The translations under genes and the position numbers were made by a program. Below the pieces are notes generated by a model. The model did not search any database and was not told where the DNA came from. It was given only the letters and a program-made list of their open reading frames with translations. Of a stretch of DNA of 64,000 nt, positions 37,612-49,840 are shown in pieces. Position 1 is the first letter of the stretch. Each line of letters begins with the position of its first letter. Origin of the DNA: Bryum argenteum (taxonomy: Eukaryota; Streptophyta; Bryopsida; Bryales; Bryaceae). The DNA is taken from assembly GCA_037043015.1 (NCBI GenBank), contig CM073325.1, forward strand, positions 12,255,001 to 12,319,000, written 5' to 3'.

Positions 37612-38138
37612 GTTTTCTTTGCAATAAGTCTATTGGTAGCATTTTCACTTCAAAGTGAAGATGTTGATATTTTGTGATGTATCCTTTGTACTTTATGTTA
37701 TAATCTCGCAATCTATGAGGCATCATGAGTCAAACTTTGACCTATATGCTGCACAATATATCTACTACAAGATTGTACAATTGAAACCTCAATAACTTAC
37801 CTTTGTTTCTGTTTAAGATACTATGTTTGAAAATTTGTGTATTTTGCTAAACATGAGTTAAACCATTTAGGTTATTACCCCTAAATTTTTTGACTCAATT
37901 GTCTAAAAAAGAACATAGTTCAATAAAGAGTCTTAAAGATAAAAACAAAGATAATTTATTTAAATCTCAAGTGTCCAATCTTGTATTAGACATAATATAC
38001 ATCATCTGTGTCAAACATTGAGTCATAAGGCCTTAAAGATTGCAAGCTCATAACGTATTACTACCCAAATAACATCACAAATCTCAACATCTTCACTTTG
38101 CACTGAAACTGCTACTAATAGCTTTTTTGCAAGAAAAA
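37612..38138. repeat. Foldback: imperfect inverted repeat, arms ~240 bp
   Basis: The left arm (about 37612-37855) and right arm (about 37895-38138) are imperfect reverse complements. For example CAAAGTGAAGATGTTGA on the left matches TCAACATCTTCACTTTG on the right, and further matches continue inward (TACAAGATTG with its complement CAATCTTGTA, CTTTGTTT with AAACAAAG). The loop is about 40 bp. No coding potential. It could be a foldback/MITE-like element or the source of a long hairpin RNA. Identity is about 75% by eye. Confidence 0.8.
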
Positions 38139-39424
38139 ATAGTCCAAAACCCAACCATTCTCACTCGAATCTACACCTTATCTTCAATACATTTATAATT
38201 TTGTCAAGTCTTCCATCACTAAATTTAGATTCTGATTGGAATTCAGCAGAAAAAAATAAAGTCTAAATCCAACAGTGGATTAAGGAGATATAGCTCCTTA
38301 GAAATCATCTTCTTATTTCCACTTTTTTCCATTGTAGAAACATTATTGAAATCCAATACCAAAGTTATGAGGATCAAAAATCTTCCGACTAAAAAGATGT
38401 TAGCCTTCATCTTGAGATCATAACTCTCTAAAAAAATCTCCTAAGAACATCTTCTTGATTTTTTCATAATTGCTTTACGATGGTAAACCTTGCCCATTGT
38501 TTGAAAACTAAAAAACAAGAGCTCCCTTCACTAAAATGCATGCCATCTATTCATACTTCACTGAATGAGTCTAGACTTAAATCACAAAAACTAGACTCAA
38601 TTTGAGACCCAACCCCAAGTGATTTTATCCCAAAAATACTCCAGATGAAGAAGTCATTGCTCTTCAAAGTTTCTGCCCTTCATCCACAATGTCATTTTTC
38701 GACATTCAGTTAAGGGGTAAGGTTCATCACTCTCTCCTTGTTCTGAGGAGTAGAATCCTCAATTTCAGAGCCGTCTTTGTACATTCTGAAGAATTATTCT
38801 TCCAACACTTAATTACTCCTTCACCCAAAATTATGACTTTTCTCGCATCGTGCTTGAGTCAAACATATACTGTATTCATATATAAATCCAAGGTCATGAT
38901 GTTTGACTTGGAAAGAGCTTATGAACAACTTGTGAAAGTCAATGAAAGCTCGAAATACTCAACTTTTCCTTCATATTTACAATTCAATTCACCCTCTACA
39001 GTATCAAATGATTCTCAGTTAGTAAGGTCTTACATTTTTCACTTGCTAGTGACTACAGCATAATCCTTCTCTGTTGAAATTTCTGGCGAAGTGATGTCAG
39101 CAGGCCCTGTCGCTAATTTTTTATTGATTCAAGAATCATACTGAGAAACACAAAGCTTGGTCCATTACAGGCTTCTGTGCGTACAAAATTTACGGAATCA
39201 ATGACGGAGGTGTAAAGCAACAGCCACTCATAAATTAAAACGGATGATTTCAAGCACGTCAAAAGAGAACGTGTAATTCTCCACAGACTATGCAATTTAT
39301 TTCATGTGCTCATGGAATCTCGATGGGATTGTTATTCAAACATTCAGAGAAGAGCTAGTGGCTAAGTTCGATTTCTAAACTGACTGTCAACAATCTACAG
39401 CATAGTTTAATAGTGTTTAGTAAG
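38139..39424. other. Upstream region of the GH71 gene, nothing recognised
   Basis: AT-rich DNA. The open frame at 38689-39063 (+) has no recognisable domain and no supporting splice or start context. The last few hundred bases would contain the GH71 promoter. Confidence 0.45.
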
Positions 39425-39433
39425 CTATATAAG
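39425..39433 (+). promoter_or_regulatory. TATA box of the GH71 gene
   Basis: CTATATAAG lies 38 bp upstream of the ATG. A start about 30 bp downstream would leave a very short 5' leader of about 15 nt; this is possible but unusual, so transcription may start elsewhere. Confidence 0.5.
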
Positions 39434-39470
39434 TCCATGAAGGCAAACTACATACTCACTCACAGCGACC

Positions 39471-40715
39471 ATGGCATACATTCGCTCATTGTTGCTACTG
39501 ACCAGTGCCATGATCGCTTGCTTCTGCAGCCATGGCGCCATGGCTACAGAGTCCCCGAAGGTGTTCGCACACTACATGCAGTACGAGGACGTGGACATCT
39601 CCGTGTACAAGAGCGAGATCAAACTAGCCCAGAGCAAGGGCATCGACGCCTTCGCGCTCAACACCAACGTCTGGCGACAGAACCTCGCCGAACGAATGTA
39701 CCAAGCAGCTCAGGAATTGGGTTCTAACTTCAAGCTCTTCTTCTCGGCCGACATGCACTCCGACTCCAACGGGGCACTTTCTTCCGAAGATCTCCAGGCC
39801 ATGCTCAGCTTCCACTCGCATCCCAACCAGATGTACATCAACGGGAAATCTCTCATCACCTCGTGGCTGGGGACCGACACTAACTGGGACGACGTCTTCC
39901 AGAAAGCCGGTGGCAAGGACCTCTTCTTCTTCATCCCCTTCTTCCCCACGGACGGGTCCGGGTCCGGAGTCCGATCGATGCTGAATCAATGGTCTCGCAC
40001 CATCGATGGCTTGTTCTCATGGGACACTAGCGCCTGGAACATGGACGATACTCTCGATCGGAACTACCTCTCCGCCTGCAACGAAGCCGGGAAGACGTAC
40101 ATGAGCAGTGTCGGTCCGTGGTTCTCCACCAGCAACGACTGCAAAGTGCTAGCGAACTACGAGGGACCGGGTCTGTGGATCACCAAGTGGAAAGAGATGA
40201 TCGATCTGAGCGTTCCGCTGGTGGAGATTCTGACCTGGAACGACTGGTTCGAAAACTCGTATGTGGCACCAAACCTTCCCGGTCAAGGAGATTCGGCGTC
40301 TGCAGTGTCGGCGTATCCACACGAAGCTTTTCTGGAGCTGGGGAGCTACTACATCGACTGGTACAAGTCCGGATCGCAACCGGGGATCAATTCCAATAGC
40401 ATATACATGTTTTATGTGACACAGAGTAAGAATGCAGGCAGCCCTTGCCGATTGAAGGGCTCCTTAGACGATAAGTTGTATGTGGTTACGATGCTTACCG
40501 AGGGTGGTACTTTGCTCCTCAACTCCGGGTCCAAGAGTCAGAGCTTCCGTGCCGACGCCGGTGTGAACACTTTCAGTATGGATTTTGAAGCTGGGAAGCA
40601 GAGTGCGAATTTTGGTGATGGAAAAGCTACTCTTGTTGGTGAGCAGGTGATTCGAAGTGATGGTGATGTCGGTGCTTCCAATCTCAATGTCTACTCTACT
40701 TACAAGAAATTTTGA
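39471..40715 (+). CDS. GH71 alpha-1,3-glucanase (mutanase-like), secreted, intronless
   Basis: 414 residues. Residues 1-25 form a signal peptide (hydrophobic SLLLLTSAMIACF, likely cleavage after AMA). The rest matches glycoside hydrolase family 71 in order: KVFAHYM near the mature start, GIDAFALN, LITSWLG, FFIPFFP, FSWDTSAW, VGPWFST, VEILTWNDWFE and the late YYIDWYKSG. These enzymes cleave alpha-1,3-glucan (fungal wall glucan or mutan). The family is predominantly fungal. The gene has no intron, starts in a good context (ACCATGG) and is GC-rich in an AT-rich neighbourhood. Its length equals the catalytic core plus a short beta-type C-terminal region. The frame is intact. Function against fungal walls and acquisition from fungi are inference; both rest on family distribution. 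Confidence 0.9.
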   Translation: MAYIRSLLLLTSAMIACFCSHGAMATESPKVFAHYMQYEDVDISVYKSEIKLAQSKGIDAFALNTNVWRQNLAERMYQAAQELGSNFKLFFSADMHSDSNGALSSEDLQAMLSFHSHPNQMYINGKSLITSWLGTDTNWDDVFQKAGGKDLFFFIPFFPTDGSGSGVRSMLNQWSRTIDGLFSWDTSAWNMDDTLDRNYLSACNEAGKTYMSSVGPWFSTSNDCKVLANYEGPGLWITKWKEMIDLSVPLVEILTWNDWFENSYVAPNLPGQGDSASAVSAYPHEAFLELGSYYIDWYKSGSQPGINSNSIYMFYVTQSKNAGSPCRLKGSLDDKLYVVTMLTEGGTLLLNSGSKSQSFRADAGVNTFSMDFEAGKQSANFGDGKATLVGEQVIRSDGDVGASNLNVYSTYKKF

Positions 40716-41104
40716 GGGTGTTTCAAGGATTCGAGAGTTCTGTAGAAATTCATACCTCAAAGTTCTGATACCGAAAACGGTGCTTTTGTTCAGCTGTGGT
40801 TGACAAGGTTTAGGCTTAGTCATTGAATGACTGATTCAAGAATGCTGCTTTTTAGTGGCTTCTGAATAAATTGATGATATTTTAAAAGTGGAAAATATGT
40901 TATTTGTGTGTGCATTGGGACTGTATGAAGCAATGTGATTCGTGTTCTTTGGAGTTTCTGTGTGCTTTTGTGACCTCAGTAGGCCGTTTTTGGAATGCTT
41001 TGAAGTTTAGTCAATGGTTTTAGGGTAAGTGCTTGCGTTGGTAAATAAACGAAATGGAGATACTGAGGGTATTGATGAGAACGAGTTGTTATTGTTTGTA
41101 TAGT

Positions 41105-41105
<1 letters not shown>
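40716..41105 (+). other. 3' flank of the GH71 gene with polyadenylation signal
   Basis: AATAAA lies at 40865-40870, about 150 bp past the stop, followed by GT-rich sequence (TTTGTGTGTG) at about 40901, as expected for a 3' end. Confidence 0.6.

Positions 41106-41157
<52 letters not shown>
41106..41157. repeat. Poly(T) tract, 52 nt
   Basis: Uninterrupted T run. It could mark the poly(A) tail of a minus-strand retroposed sequence, but I see no coding or target-duplication evidence. Length in the assembly may be inexact. Confidence 0.9.
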
Positions 41158-41162
<5 letters not shown>

Positions 41163-41917
41163 CATGAAAGGAAAAATATACAGAAAAGAAGCAAGATAAA
41201 TATGTTGTCCACCAAGCCATGGAAGATTTAATTTGGGATTCCCCAAGAATATAAAAATACTCAAACTCAGTAATGTAGGTTTTGAATTAGCATGATCACC
41301 ATTTCAATGAATCAAAGAATTCAAACATTCCAAAAGGCGTGAAAGGCAAGTTGTACTAGTAGAAAATTGCACAAAAAATGATGTTAGTAGTGACTTGTCC
41401 CTAGTGATGCAAGAGAGCCTCTTTAATTGTGCTTTTATCAAACATTGAAATAAATTCTATATGTGTAACTTCTTTTTAAAACAAAATTGGTTTACTAAGT
41501 TAGATAATAGCTTACTTAATTAGCAAAAATTTAAGGAAATGTGACAAAGTACAATTATAACAATTTATTTTGATGCTATTAAAAGCACACATTGAAACAG
41601 ACACTCTTTTGTCACTACGAACGTCATTTATTCACCATTTTCTACTAGCATAACTTCGTGATTCTAGTGTGATTTAAATAGCCATCAATGCAAGATAATT
41701 TAAGAAATATCTAAATCAAATGACTCATTACACATTTTTACACAAAGGTACGTAGTAGCTCTCGAGTTCAATTCTCCATGTACAAATAATGAAGATTTTA
41801 GGGTACCATTTTAGGACATGATTTTAGAAACACCTATTAATTCAACCTCATTCATGATACAAATTGTCATAGAGTTTGTAGTCCGTTTTGTTTTTATAGA
41901 TTTATCCAATTGGATTT
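41158..41917. other. AT-rich intergenic region
   Basis: No gene, terminal repeat or RNA recognised. Confidence 0.5.
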
Positions 41918-43308
41918 TGTTAGAGTAAATGGAGTAGATAGCCAATTGGATTTACACCAATGCAGTAATTACTACTAGTTTACCAATTGGGCGTTAGTTT
42001 CAGGACATTATTTGATATTCCAAGTATTTACCGATAAGGATCTGTAACTGCCAATAGGAGTCGGAACATAATGCAGGAAAACTGATAGGGAGAGTAGTTA
42101 GCCTGAGTACTAGGAACTCCGTCCAATTGCTGGAAGTAAAACAATTGTGTTTTTGTGTTTATGATTATCTGATCAAGAGAATCAAAGTGTTCGCAAATTG
42201 TATGTGTGTCCGTGAATGATTAATTGGAAAATACAGAAAGAGAGAGAAATTGTCAGTAAGAATTATAAGAACATTCAATTGGGTGAATTTTGTATAATGT
42301 TGATTGAGTCGTAGTAAAAGAACCATTATGTAAATCGGCACTGTGTAAAGAAATGACAAAAGCTATGGAAAGTGAATCCAATTGAGAGGATATAAGTGTG
42401 TGATTTTACCGATTGTAGATTGACAGTAAGGAACGGATAATCCCAAAAAAAAAAAAAAAAAAAAGACTGTGAGATAACCTAATCAGAAATTCAAAACGTA
42501 CCGATTGGGATTATTTGTGAATAAAGCGGAAGATCGGAATTAGCGGTGGAATAACTCAATTGGTTGATATGAGGAATAAAGGCAACATGAGTACACGATT
42601 GGAGAAGTAAAAGTGAAGCAATCAAAAAGGAAGCCAATCGAGAAATCCCTGGAGTTAAAGACCTCAAGTAGAAACAAATATTAATCCGGGAAGATGTGCA
42701 AATTTTGTAATCCAACCAATCAGGAATATCCAATCTGTGCTGATAAAGTGGTGGTGCAAATGTCAAAATCAAAGTCAATTGGAGAATATCAAAGTGATGC
42801 TGAAAGCATGGCAAAGGGAGAAAAGATAATTACAGATTGAAGTAAATTCTTCTAGAGAGAGAGATTAAAGCTTCGCTTCTGACTCAATTGTGATAAGTTG
42901 TTTTAATTCTTTTATCTATTGATGTGATTAGAAGATTAGAGTATACTTTAAAACCATTGCAATTGGACTTCCTAGGATTGTTGTAGGAATTTCAATTGAG
43001 AGTAACCTACCTCCATGTGTTCAAACCCTACCTATAGAATGTTCTTTGTAGTAGAATATAAAAACCAACTACAGAGTTCAAGAATTAATTATTTCACTTC
43101 ATCTAGTCTTCTACTTACTTTCGGATATATATAAAATTTTGTAATTTTTAAAAATTTTCTTTTCTTACACGGTTAGATCCAATACAGATTTCATAAACTG
43201 AAACTCGCGCCATTATCGAGCAGTCCACCTTAAAGAGCGGGTTGGCTCATATCTACTCCCTCCGAACATCTTAGACTGGTAGATATTCCTAAACCCCAAA
43301 CCCTAACA
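41918..43308. mobile_element. Possible LTR-like remnant (solo LTR or truncated element)
   Basis: The stretch starts TGTTAG and ends CTAACA, the short inverted ends of an LTR. It is followed three bases later by TGGTATCGAGGC, close to the initiator-Met primer-binding site of plant Copia-type elements (TGGTATCAGAGC). The interior repeatedly contains CCAATTGG-like words. No second LTR, coding part or target duplication is evident, so it is at best a broken remnant, and age cannot be estimated without a partner. Ordinary promoter DNA remains possible. Confidence 0.3.
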
Positions 43309-43397
43309 TTGTGGTATCGAGGCTTTGAATCATGTTTCCATCGTCGTAGAGAGCAAGCGGGAGATCGATTGCTGCGGTTTTAGCAACGATTGCGAAA

Positions 43398-46300
43398 ATG
43401 GCAGTCGAGGATGAGGTTAAGAATGGGGATACAACAGTGGCGGAGGAGGAAGCAGGGCCCATGATCGGACCTGGTCCTGCCAAGCAGCGTCACAAACGGC
43501 CTTTGGAATTCGAGAGGGCTTTCTTGGACGCATTACCGTCCGCGCAAATGTACGCTCAAATCTAACACTTATTTCAATCCGACTCATAAAGCTTGATACC
43601 TCATCTCTCCATTATTTAGCTCCACTTCGAAATTTTCAAGCTTTTAGAGAATAGACCCTGCACATTAGGGTTTATTGTGATGCTGAAACCAGGGTCAGCG
43701 ACAATATCCCTGGTGATCAGCTGGTGCAACAATTAACACGTTTAGTCAGTTTGCAAGTCTCTCGGGAGATTTTTTGGTTTTGTGCGCTTCTGGGAAGGGT
43801 AGTATTGTGATCGTATCGAACAATGGAAGATGAGGGGCAGTAGATATTATGGAAAGATACAAGAAGGCAGCGGATTTTTTGAGAGTCTTTGGCCAGTTTC
43901 ATGTTCTGATATTAAGATTTCAGTGATCACGTTATCATGATCAATATCGGGTTAACTTGGGATTTAAAAAATTGTTATCAAGGCTTTATGCTCATCGTCC
44001 GGGTTGAATTATGCCCATCGTTAATGTACGTCTTCGTTTCTTAGAAAGCTGTCTCGTAGTTCGTTTCGTAGATTCTGAGAATACGGGTTCCATCCAATAT
44101 GATCGATTCACATTAGTATCTGATACTTGCTTAATGTATATATAAGCGGAGGATATGGATCATTATACAGTTTAACGAGCTTATAAACCTTCTGGTTACA
44201 GGTATGAGAAGAGTTACATGCACCGAGACGTCGTGACTCACCTGGCTGTATCAAGTGCAGATTTTTTCATCACGGGAAGTTGTGATGGTAAAACGTTTCT
44301 CCAATCTCTAAATTTCTCACTTGATTATTTTCTGAATCCCGTCAAAGTAAACGAAACTCTATCTTGTTTGCTTGTTGGCTGACAGTCTTATACTTTTTCG
44401 CGCTTCAGGACATATCAAGTTTTGGAAGAAAAAGGGCATGGGAATCGAGTTCGTGAAGCATTTCCGATCCCACCTGGGTCCCATCTGTGGGCTTGCTGTA
44501 AGTTGCTAGAAACTTATATATACTATACTTCCGTATTTTGGTGAGAATTTCGATTGAAATTTGAATTCTCAACATCCCATTATTATCCATTTTGACGCTG
44601 ATGTTGATTTCAGGTGAGTGCAGATGGGTTACTCTGTTGCACAATATCCGACGACGAGTCAGTCAAAATATACGATGTGATCAATTATGACATGATGGCG
44701 ATGCTAAAACTCACGTTCAAGCCGCAAGCAGTAGAATGGGTGTTCAAGCAAGGTGATGCAAGAGCCAAGGTTGCCGTGAGTGACAGTGCATCGCCAAATG
44801 TTCACATATTCGATGCGAGGTCTGCTAACAACGAGCCAATCTTATCAAAGGCTATCCACATGGGACCAGCGAAGGTCATGAAGTATAGTTCGGCTTTGGA
44901 CATAGTCGTCTCTGCCGATGGCAAGGCCTTGCTTGACTACTGGAGTCCCGATACCCTGGAGTTTCCTAAACATGGGTACCTACCTTCTTCCTTTCTTGAG
45001 TTTCGGTAGCTCTACTTTCTGTTACTGAAATGGTTTTTATCGGTTAGTTTATTGGGAACTGGAATGAGTAAGAGCAATGGTGTAGTTTGCAGTTTAAGTT
45101 CAAGACGGATACTGATTTGTACGCACTTGCGAAAGCGAAGACGACTGTGTCCTCCCTTGAGGTCTGTATCCATCTCCCTCTGTTCGCTTTTTCGAGGTCT
45201 TTGCTCATATATAAACAGGTCCATAGCCTACCGTCTTATCTGGCAGTTGCGTGTAAGGATTCATTACAAATTGTAGACATTTATGTTACTCGGTGCTTAG
45301 TATGCTCAGTATGAAGTTGGTAGTATTTTATTCTTGTGGTTCTTAATATCATGTATATTGTTTTTACCCGAGAGAGCATATTTTTATTGTAGAGACTTTT
45401 GTGCAGGTGAGTCCTGACGGGAAGCAATTCGTTACTACTTCGCCTGATAGGAGAATTCGTGTATTCTGGTTTGTTACTGGAAAATTACGGCGCACATATG
45501 ATGAGTCTCTTGAGGTAAACCTATGTTCTTCGTATGTAATCGGGATTTTATCCAGCTTAAAGAATGTTCAGGAATGCCCTACCTAGTTTTAGGAAGTTTG
45601 AGAATGTCCTACCTTTACTTCCTAAAGCTAGGTAGAACATTCTGAATCAATCACTATCGATATATATCCAGTTTCATATTTACTCTAAAATGATAGATGG
45701 GCAAGTACCTTACGTGGGGCAATTGCGGTGCAGGTTGCTCAAGATCTCCAAAGAAGTGAGGCAGCCCTGTACAAACTGGATGGAGCTGATTTTGCTCGCC
45801 GCATGGCAACCGAGAAGGAGATCGAGAAAACTGAAGGGGTCCCTCCTCCAAATGCAATTTTTGATGAAAGCTCCAATTTCTTGCTGTATCCGACTCTTCT
45901 TGGCATCAAGGTAACATGGCACTTTCTTCATTCAGTTTATTTCGTGATAGTTCTATGTTGCAACTGTGGCTCATGTCAAATGAGAGTTTATTTTGTGGGT
46001 GCAGGTTGTGAATCTGCATACAAATAAAGTGTCGAGAATCATAGGCAAAGTAGAGAACACGGAGCGTTTTCTTAGAGTTGCTCTATATCAAGGGGGCTTC
46101 AGTTCAAAGAAGGTGAAGAAGCTACCTTCTGCCGCTGCAAATGTGAACGAGCAACGGGAGCCACTCACTGATCCTACTTTGCTGTGCTGTGCTTTCAAGA
46201 AGCAGCGAATCTATATCTTCAGGTGCCTCCATATTTGCCAGACTCGTCATTTATAGTAGGGAAAACTATAATCTCAATACAATCTAACCTACCAAGGAAA

Positions 46301-47761
46301 GCGTCGTAGTAATGAGGTGTAGTATATTAGTTCATATGACATTCTGGACCAAAGTTAAGGTTATTGAGGTTTTAGTTATGATGCACTTTCAAAAATGTCC
46401 TAAGGAATCCGTACCATATTTGAGAGATATTGCACAAGAAGTATATTTTCAGTCAGTGCTCATAGTACATAAGAAACCCGCTCATTATTTATTCATCAAT
46501 CAGGTCTAAACTACTCTAATATTAGTGCATACGCTCCCTATGGTTGAAACCAAGATAATTACATATTCCCTTAAGAATGACAAATTAGGGTTCTAAAATG
46601 TCTTATTAATGAGTGGGAGTTTTAGACTACAAAGTTTTGTCGCCAAAAATGTGTCTTGTCGAGGGTGTCTTGTCTTCGAGTGTCGTATTAAGGAGGTTGG
46701 AATGTAACTTGGTTCCTGTAAGCCAAACTTCTTTCTTAGATGTCCGACTTGTATTGATGTCTGACGAGTCCGTCATTGATGATCCTGCAGTCGTAGAGAA
46801 CCTGAAGATGCCGACGATGCCAGCAAAGGACGTGATGTTTTCAATGAGAAACCGCCTCCTGAAGAGCTTCTTGCAATCTCTGACATTGGAAGATCTACCA
46901 CCACTTCGCTTCCTGAGAATGTGGTATGTTTCCCTTTACATGATAAAATACAGTCAAGACATAGTATAATAACAATATCAAATTGCTCAACAATGAATTT
47001 ATCTTTTATTCTGTCGACCTAGAGATACTTTGCTGAAAGTATAAGAATCAGGAGTTTTTGTTTATATTGTTGCTATTTTCAGATTATGCACACGACATTG
47101 GGCGATCTGCACATTCGATTGTATCCAGAGGAATGTCCACGTACAGTGGAGAATTTCACCACTCACTGCCGAAATGGTTACTACGATAATCTGATTTTCC
47201 ACCGAGTCATCAAGGGCTTCATGATCCAAACTGGTGACCCTCTTGGAGATGGTACTGGAGGGCAGTCTATTTGGGGTGGTGAATTCGAGGATGAGTTTCA
47301 CAAAAGGTATAGTATTTCTGATGTCTCATTTGCTTGCCATCATTTTTTCGCTGTTTTTGTAAAATCTGTCTCTAATTTGGTAACAGAAGTAATATTAAAC
47401 CAAGGTGTAATATCTTATTTTATTGACTTGGGGTGTGATGGCAGTTTGCGGCACGATCGACCCTTCACAGTATCCATGGCGAATGCAGGACCAAATACAA
47501 ATGGTTCCCAGTTTTTTATTACAACAGTTGCTACTCCATGGTTGGACAACAAGCACACTGTTTTTGGACGTGTCGTGAAAGGCATGGATGTTATCCAGGT
47601 GAGTTTTTCTCACTTCATTTTCTATGGGTGTATGTATCATGGAGTATATGCTGATGAGTGGACGTTTTGTTTGGCAGGCTATTGAGAAGGTGAAGACAGA
47701 CAGAAATGATAAGCCTTACACAGACGTTAAATTTTTGAACGTTACTGTACCAAAATCATAG
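43398..47761 (+). CDS. CYP71: CYP71 / PPWD1: WD40-cyclophilin peptidyl-prolyl isomerase, complete, 12 exons
   Basis: Nuclear cyclophilin with N-terminal WD40 repeats. The Arabidopsis orthologue CYP71 binds histone H3 and is needed for chromatin silencing and meristem development; animal PPWD1 associates with spliceosomes. Exons: 43398-43549, 44202-44287, 44409-44497, 44614-44975, 45086-45161, 45407-45514, 45734-45910, 46005-46222, 46791-46923, 47083-47306, 47445-47598, 47678-47761; all GT-AG and in phase, 620 residues. The WD region has [28 protein letters not shown] and RRIRVFWF. The linker holds [12 protein letters not shown]. The cyclophilin domain (about 468-620) keeps the active-site residues in [22 protein letters not shown] and [12 protein letters not shown] (Arg, Phe, Gln, Phe, Trp, His). 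It ends VTVPKS as in plant orthologues. The frame is intact. The exon 5 acceptor at 45086 was chosen by phase. Confidence 0.97.
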
Positions 47762-49302
47762 TGTGTGTAGAGGTGAGACTTGCAGACAGGCCAGTATCTA
47801 CTTTGTATATCAGTTTTTTTATATTTTTTAATCATCTGGTGCTTGACGAATGCCTGATGTATTGTAGCAAGATCTCTGAAGGAGTGAAAGAGTATGCAGG
47901 ACGAACATGTTGCTGATTAACACCGAATTTGTTAGCTAATTGGGTCTCGTTGTTATTGTTGGCCTCGGAAACTGTTACTGTTTGCTACCCACCAGTTCTA
48001 TGTTAGTTCTCACAGGTGATACCGGTATTTATGGGTGCATCAATCCATTGCAAACTTGTGGAAGAGCGACGAAGCTGCATAAGAAAGAAATCATGATAAT
48101 CAAGTCTCATGTCAGACTTCGGTGAGATAATAAGAACTCCATCAATCTTACTGACAGGTCCTTAACATCACCTACTAGGAGGTACATCACCTACTTATTG
48201 TTACTTCACTTCTGCTCCTGTAAGTAGTTCTATATTGTCATCCCCAACTACTTCAGCACTTGCCAACTCCTCAATTTCATTCATGAAGATTAAACCTATG
48301 AGCAGTCGTTTAAGAGTTTAGTTATGCCGGAGATGGTGAATAAAGACCAATCGATGTGTTGTCGATTAACCTGAATTGGTGGGATCCATATACATGGAGA
48401 TTGCAATGAATTGGAAAGATTACAAATTCTTTACTAAGATTCTGAAGTTAAGTGTATATAGAGTTGAACTTGAAATGCAAAGAGTCTTTCGTGGGGCTGT
48501 TGTCATTTTTTAGATTTAGGGGCTCGATAAGTTTTTAGATGAAATTAACCATTTGCCTCTAAGATCGAAAGTCATCTAACAAGTATTACACAGACTTCAA
48601 GTAAAACTTTTTAATGAATTCTCCAGCGAACTGATTCTTGAACTACACAGCAACGGTTAAGTAGACTTGTTAGTCATATGATCTGATCATTTTAAGTACA
48701 AAACAGATATGAGGAATTACCTTTCATGCACCAGAAGAAACATCTGCATATCTGTCACGAATGAGAGTTCGTGACAAGGCGAAGTGTTTCCAATCTTGAG
48801 GCTTATTTTTGGGTACAAGTGTCGTTCTTCATGCCGTGGGTACTTTTATGTTTTCTATGAGCTCTCCTTCCCTGCAAATTTCTGATGCAAGTTGTTGAGA
48901 GTTTCTGGTGCTCGCTGTTGTCAACCAAATGAAATCATTTCAACATATTACTTTGCTCAACAGTCCACCACATGGCAGTCTCAGACAAAATTTAAGTAGA
49001 TGCAATGATACTCTGTACAAACTTGAATGCTCTTGAAGACCATCCCAGGGATCTCATCATCTCATGCGGACATCACTCCTCGTTCATTGTCCATGCACTG
49101 CAAAAAGGCGTCTGCGCTCTCGTGTGTTTTTATTACCAAACAAAGAAAATTTGGATGAAGACGAATTAAAAGTGCTTAGTCAGCTGAAATAATTCCTAAA
49201 AGGAGAAAGCTCTGCAGGATCTCCAGGATGGCCAAATCTGAAATCCATTAACAAATTTTTAAAAAGAATATTAATTTTGGGAAAATCTAACTATAGGATC
49301 TT
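47762..49302. other. 3' flank of CYP71 and spacer before the MULE
   Basis: No second gene recognised; open frames are short. The spacer ends at the left target duplication of the MULE. Confidence 0.55.
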
Positions 49303-49311
49303 GTTCATAAC
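49303..49311. repeat. Left target-site duplication GTTCATAAC
   Basis: Identical to 60956-60964 across the MULE. Nine bases is the length typical of Mutator-family insertion. Confidence 0.95.
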
Positions 49312-49755
49312 GCCGCTCACTAAATCCAATCCATGTTCCAAATGTCAGGCCCTGTTTTAGTACTCTTTCCGCGAACCGCGTAATGGAAAGAAAGCGGATT
49401 TTGCCCCGATCGCGAGCGTCTTTTTCTTCCCGCCCGCGTCTTTTCCTTCCCGATACACACCATTGCACCTATCGTCCAGTAACACTATCGACCACCGATA
49501 CCCTGGACCTCGCGTCTATCCCTATCGGCTCTGTGGGGCCCACTACCCGGTACGTCCCTCTCGCGGACGCCCCGTTTCGCTCTCCGTACCCGATACGTAC
49601 CACCCTAAACCAGATCCACTGTTCTCGGCCGGGTGGGGCCCGCTGACCGATACCACTCTATCGTCTAGCCGATAAGCCGAGCCCCCATCCCGCACGCGCA
49701 TTTATTGCCCCCTGCCCGATATGCCCACTTTCATCCGTTTCCACTGTTATCGGCT
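49312..49755. repeat. MULE left terminal inverted repeat, ~444 bp
   Basis: Pairs with about 60519-60955. Shared words include GGCCCTGTTTTAGTACTC, CGCGAACCGCGTAATGG, GATCGCGAGCGTCTTTTTC and CATTTATTGCCCCC. It holds several (T)ATCGG words near its inner part. Confidence 0.95.
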
Positions 49756-49840
49756 ACATAGGATTCTCGATCATCTTGTCAATCGAATTCAACGCCGCAT
49801 GCGGTTGTTTTTGCGTGGGTTGCCGCCACTGAGCTTAGCG

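Noticed and set aside
38689-39063. 124-codon plus-strand frame upstream of the GH71 gene
   Set aside because: No domain, poor start context, and composition like its AT-rich surroundings.
39624-39989. 121-codon minus-strand frame within the GH71 gene
   Set aside because: Antisense shadow of a GC-rich real gene.
41007-41264. Minus-strand frame with a long Lys run
   Set aside because: Created by the 52-nt poly(T) tract.
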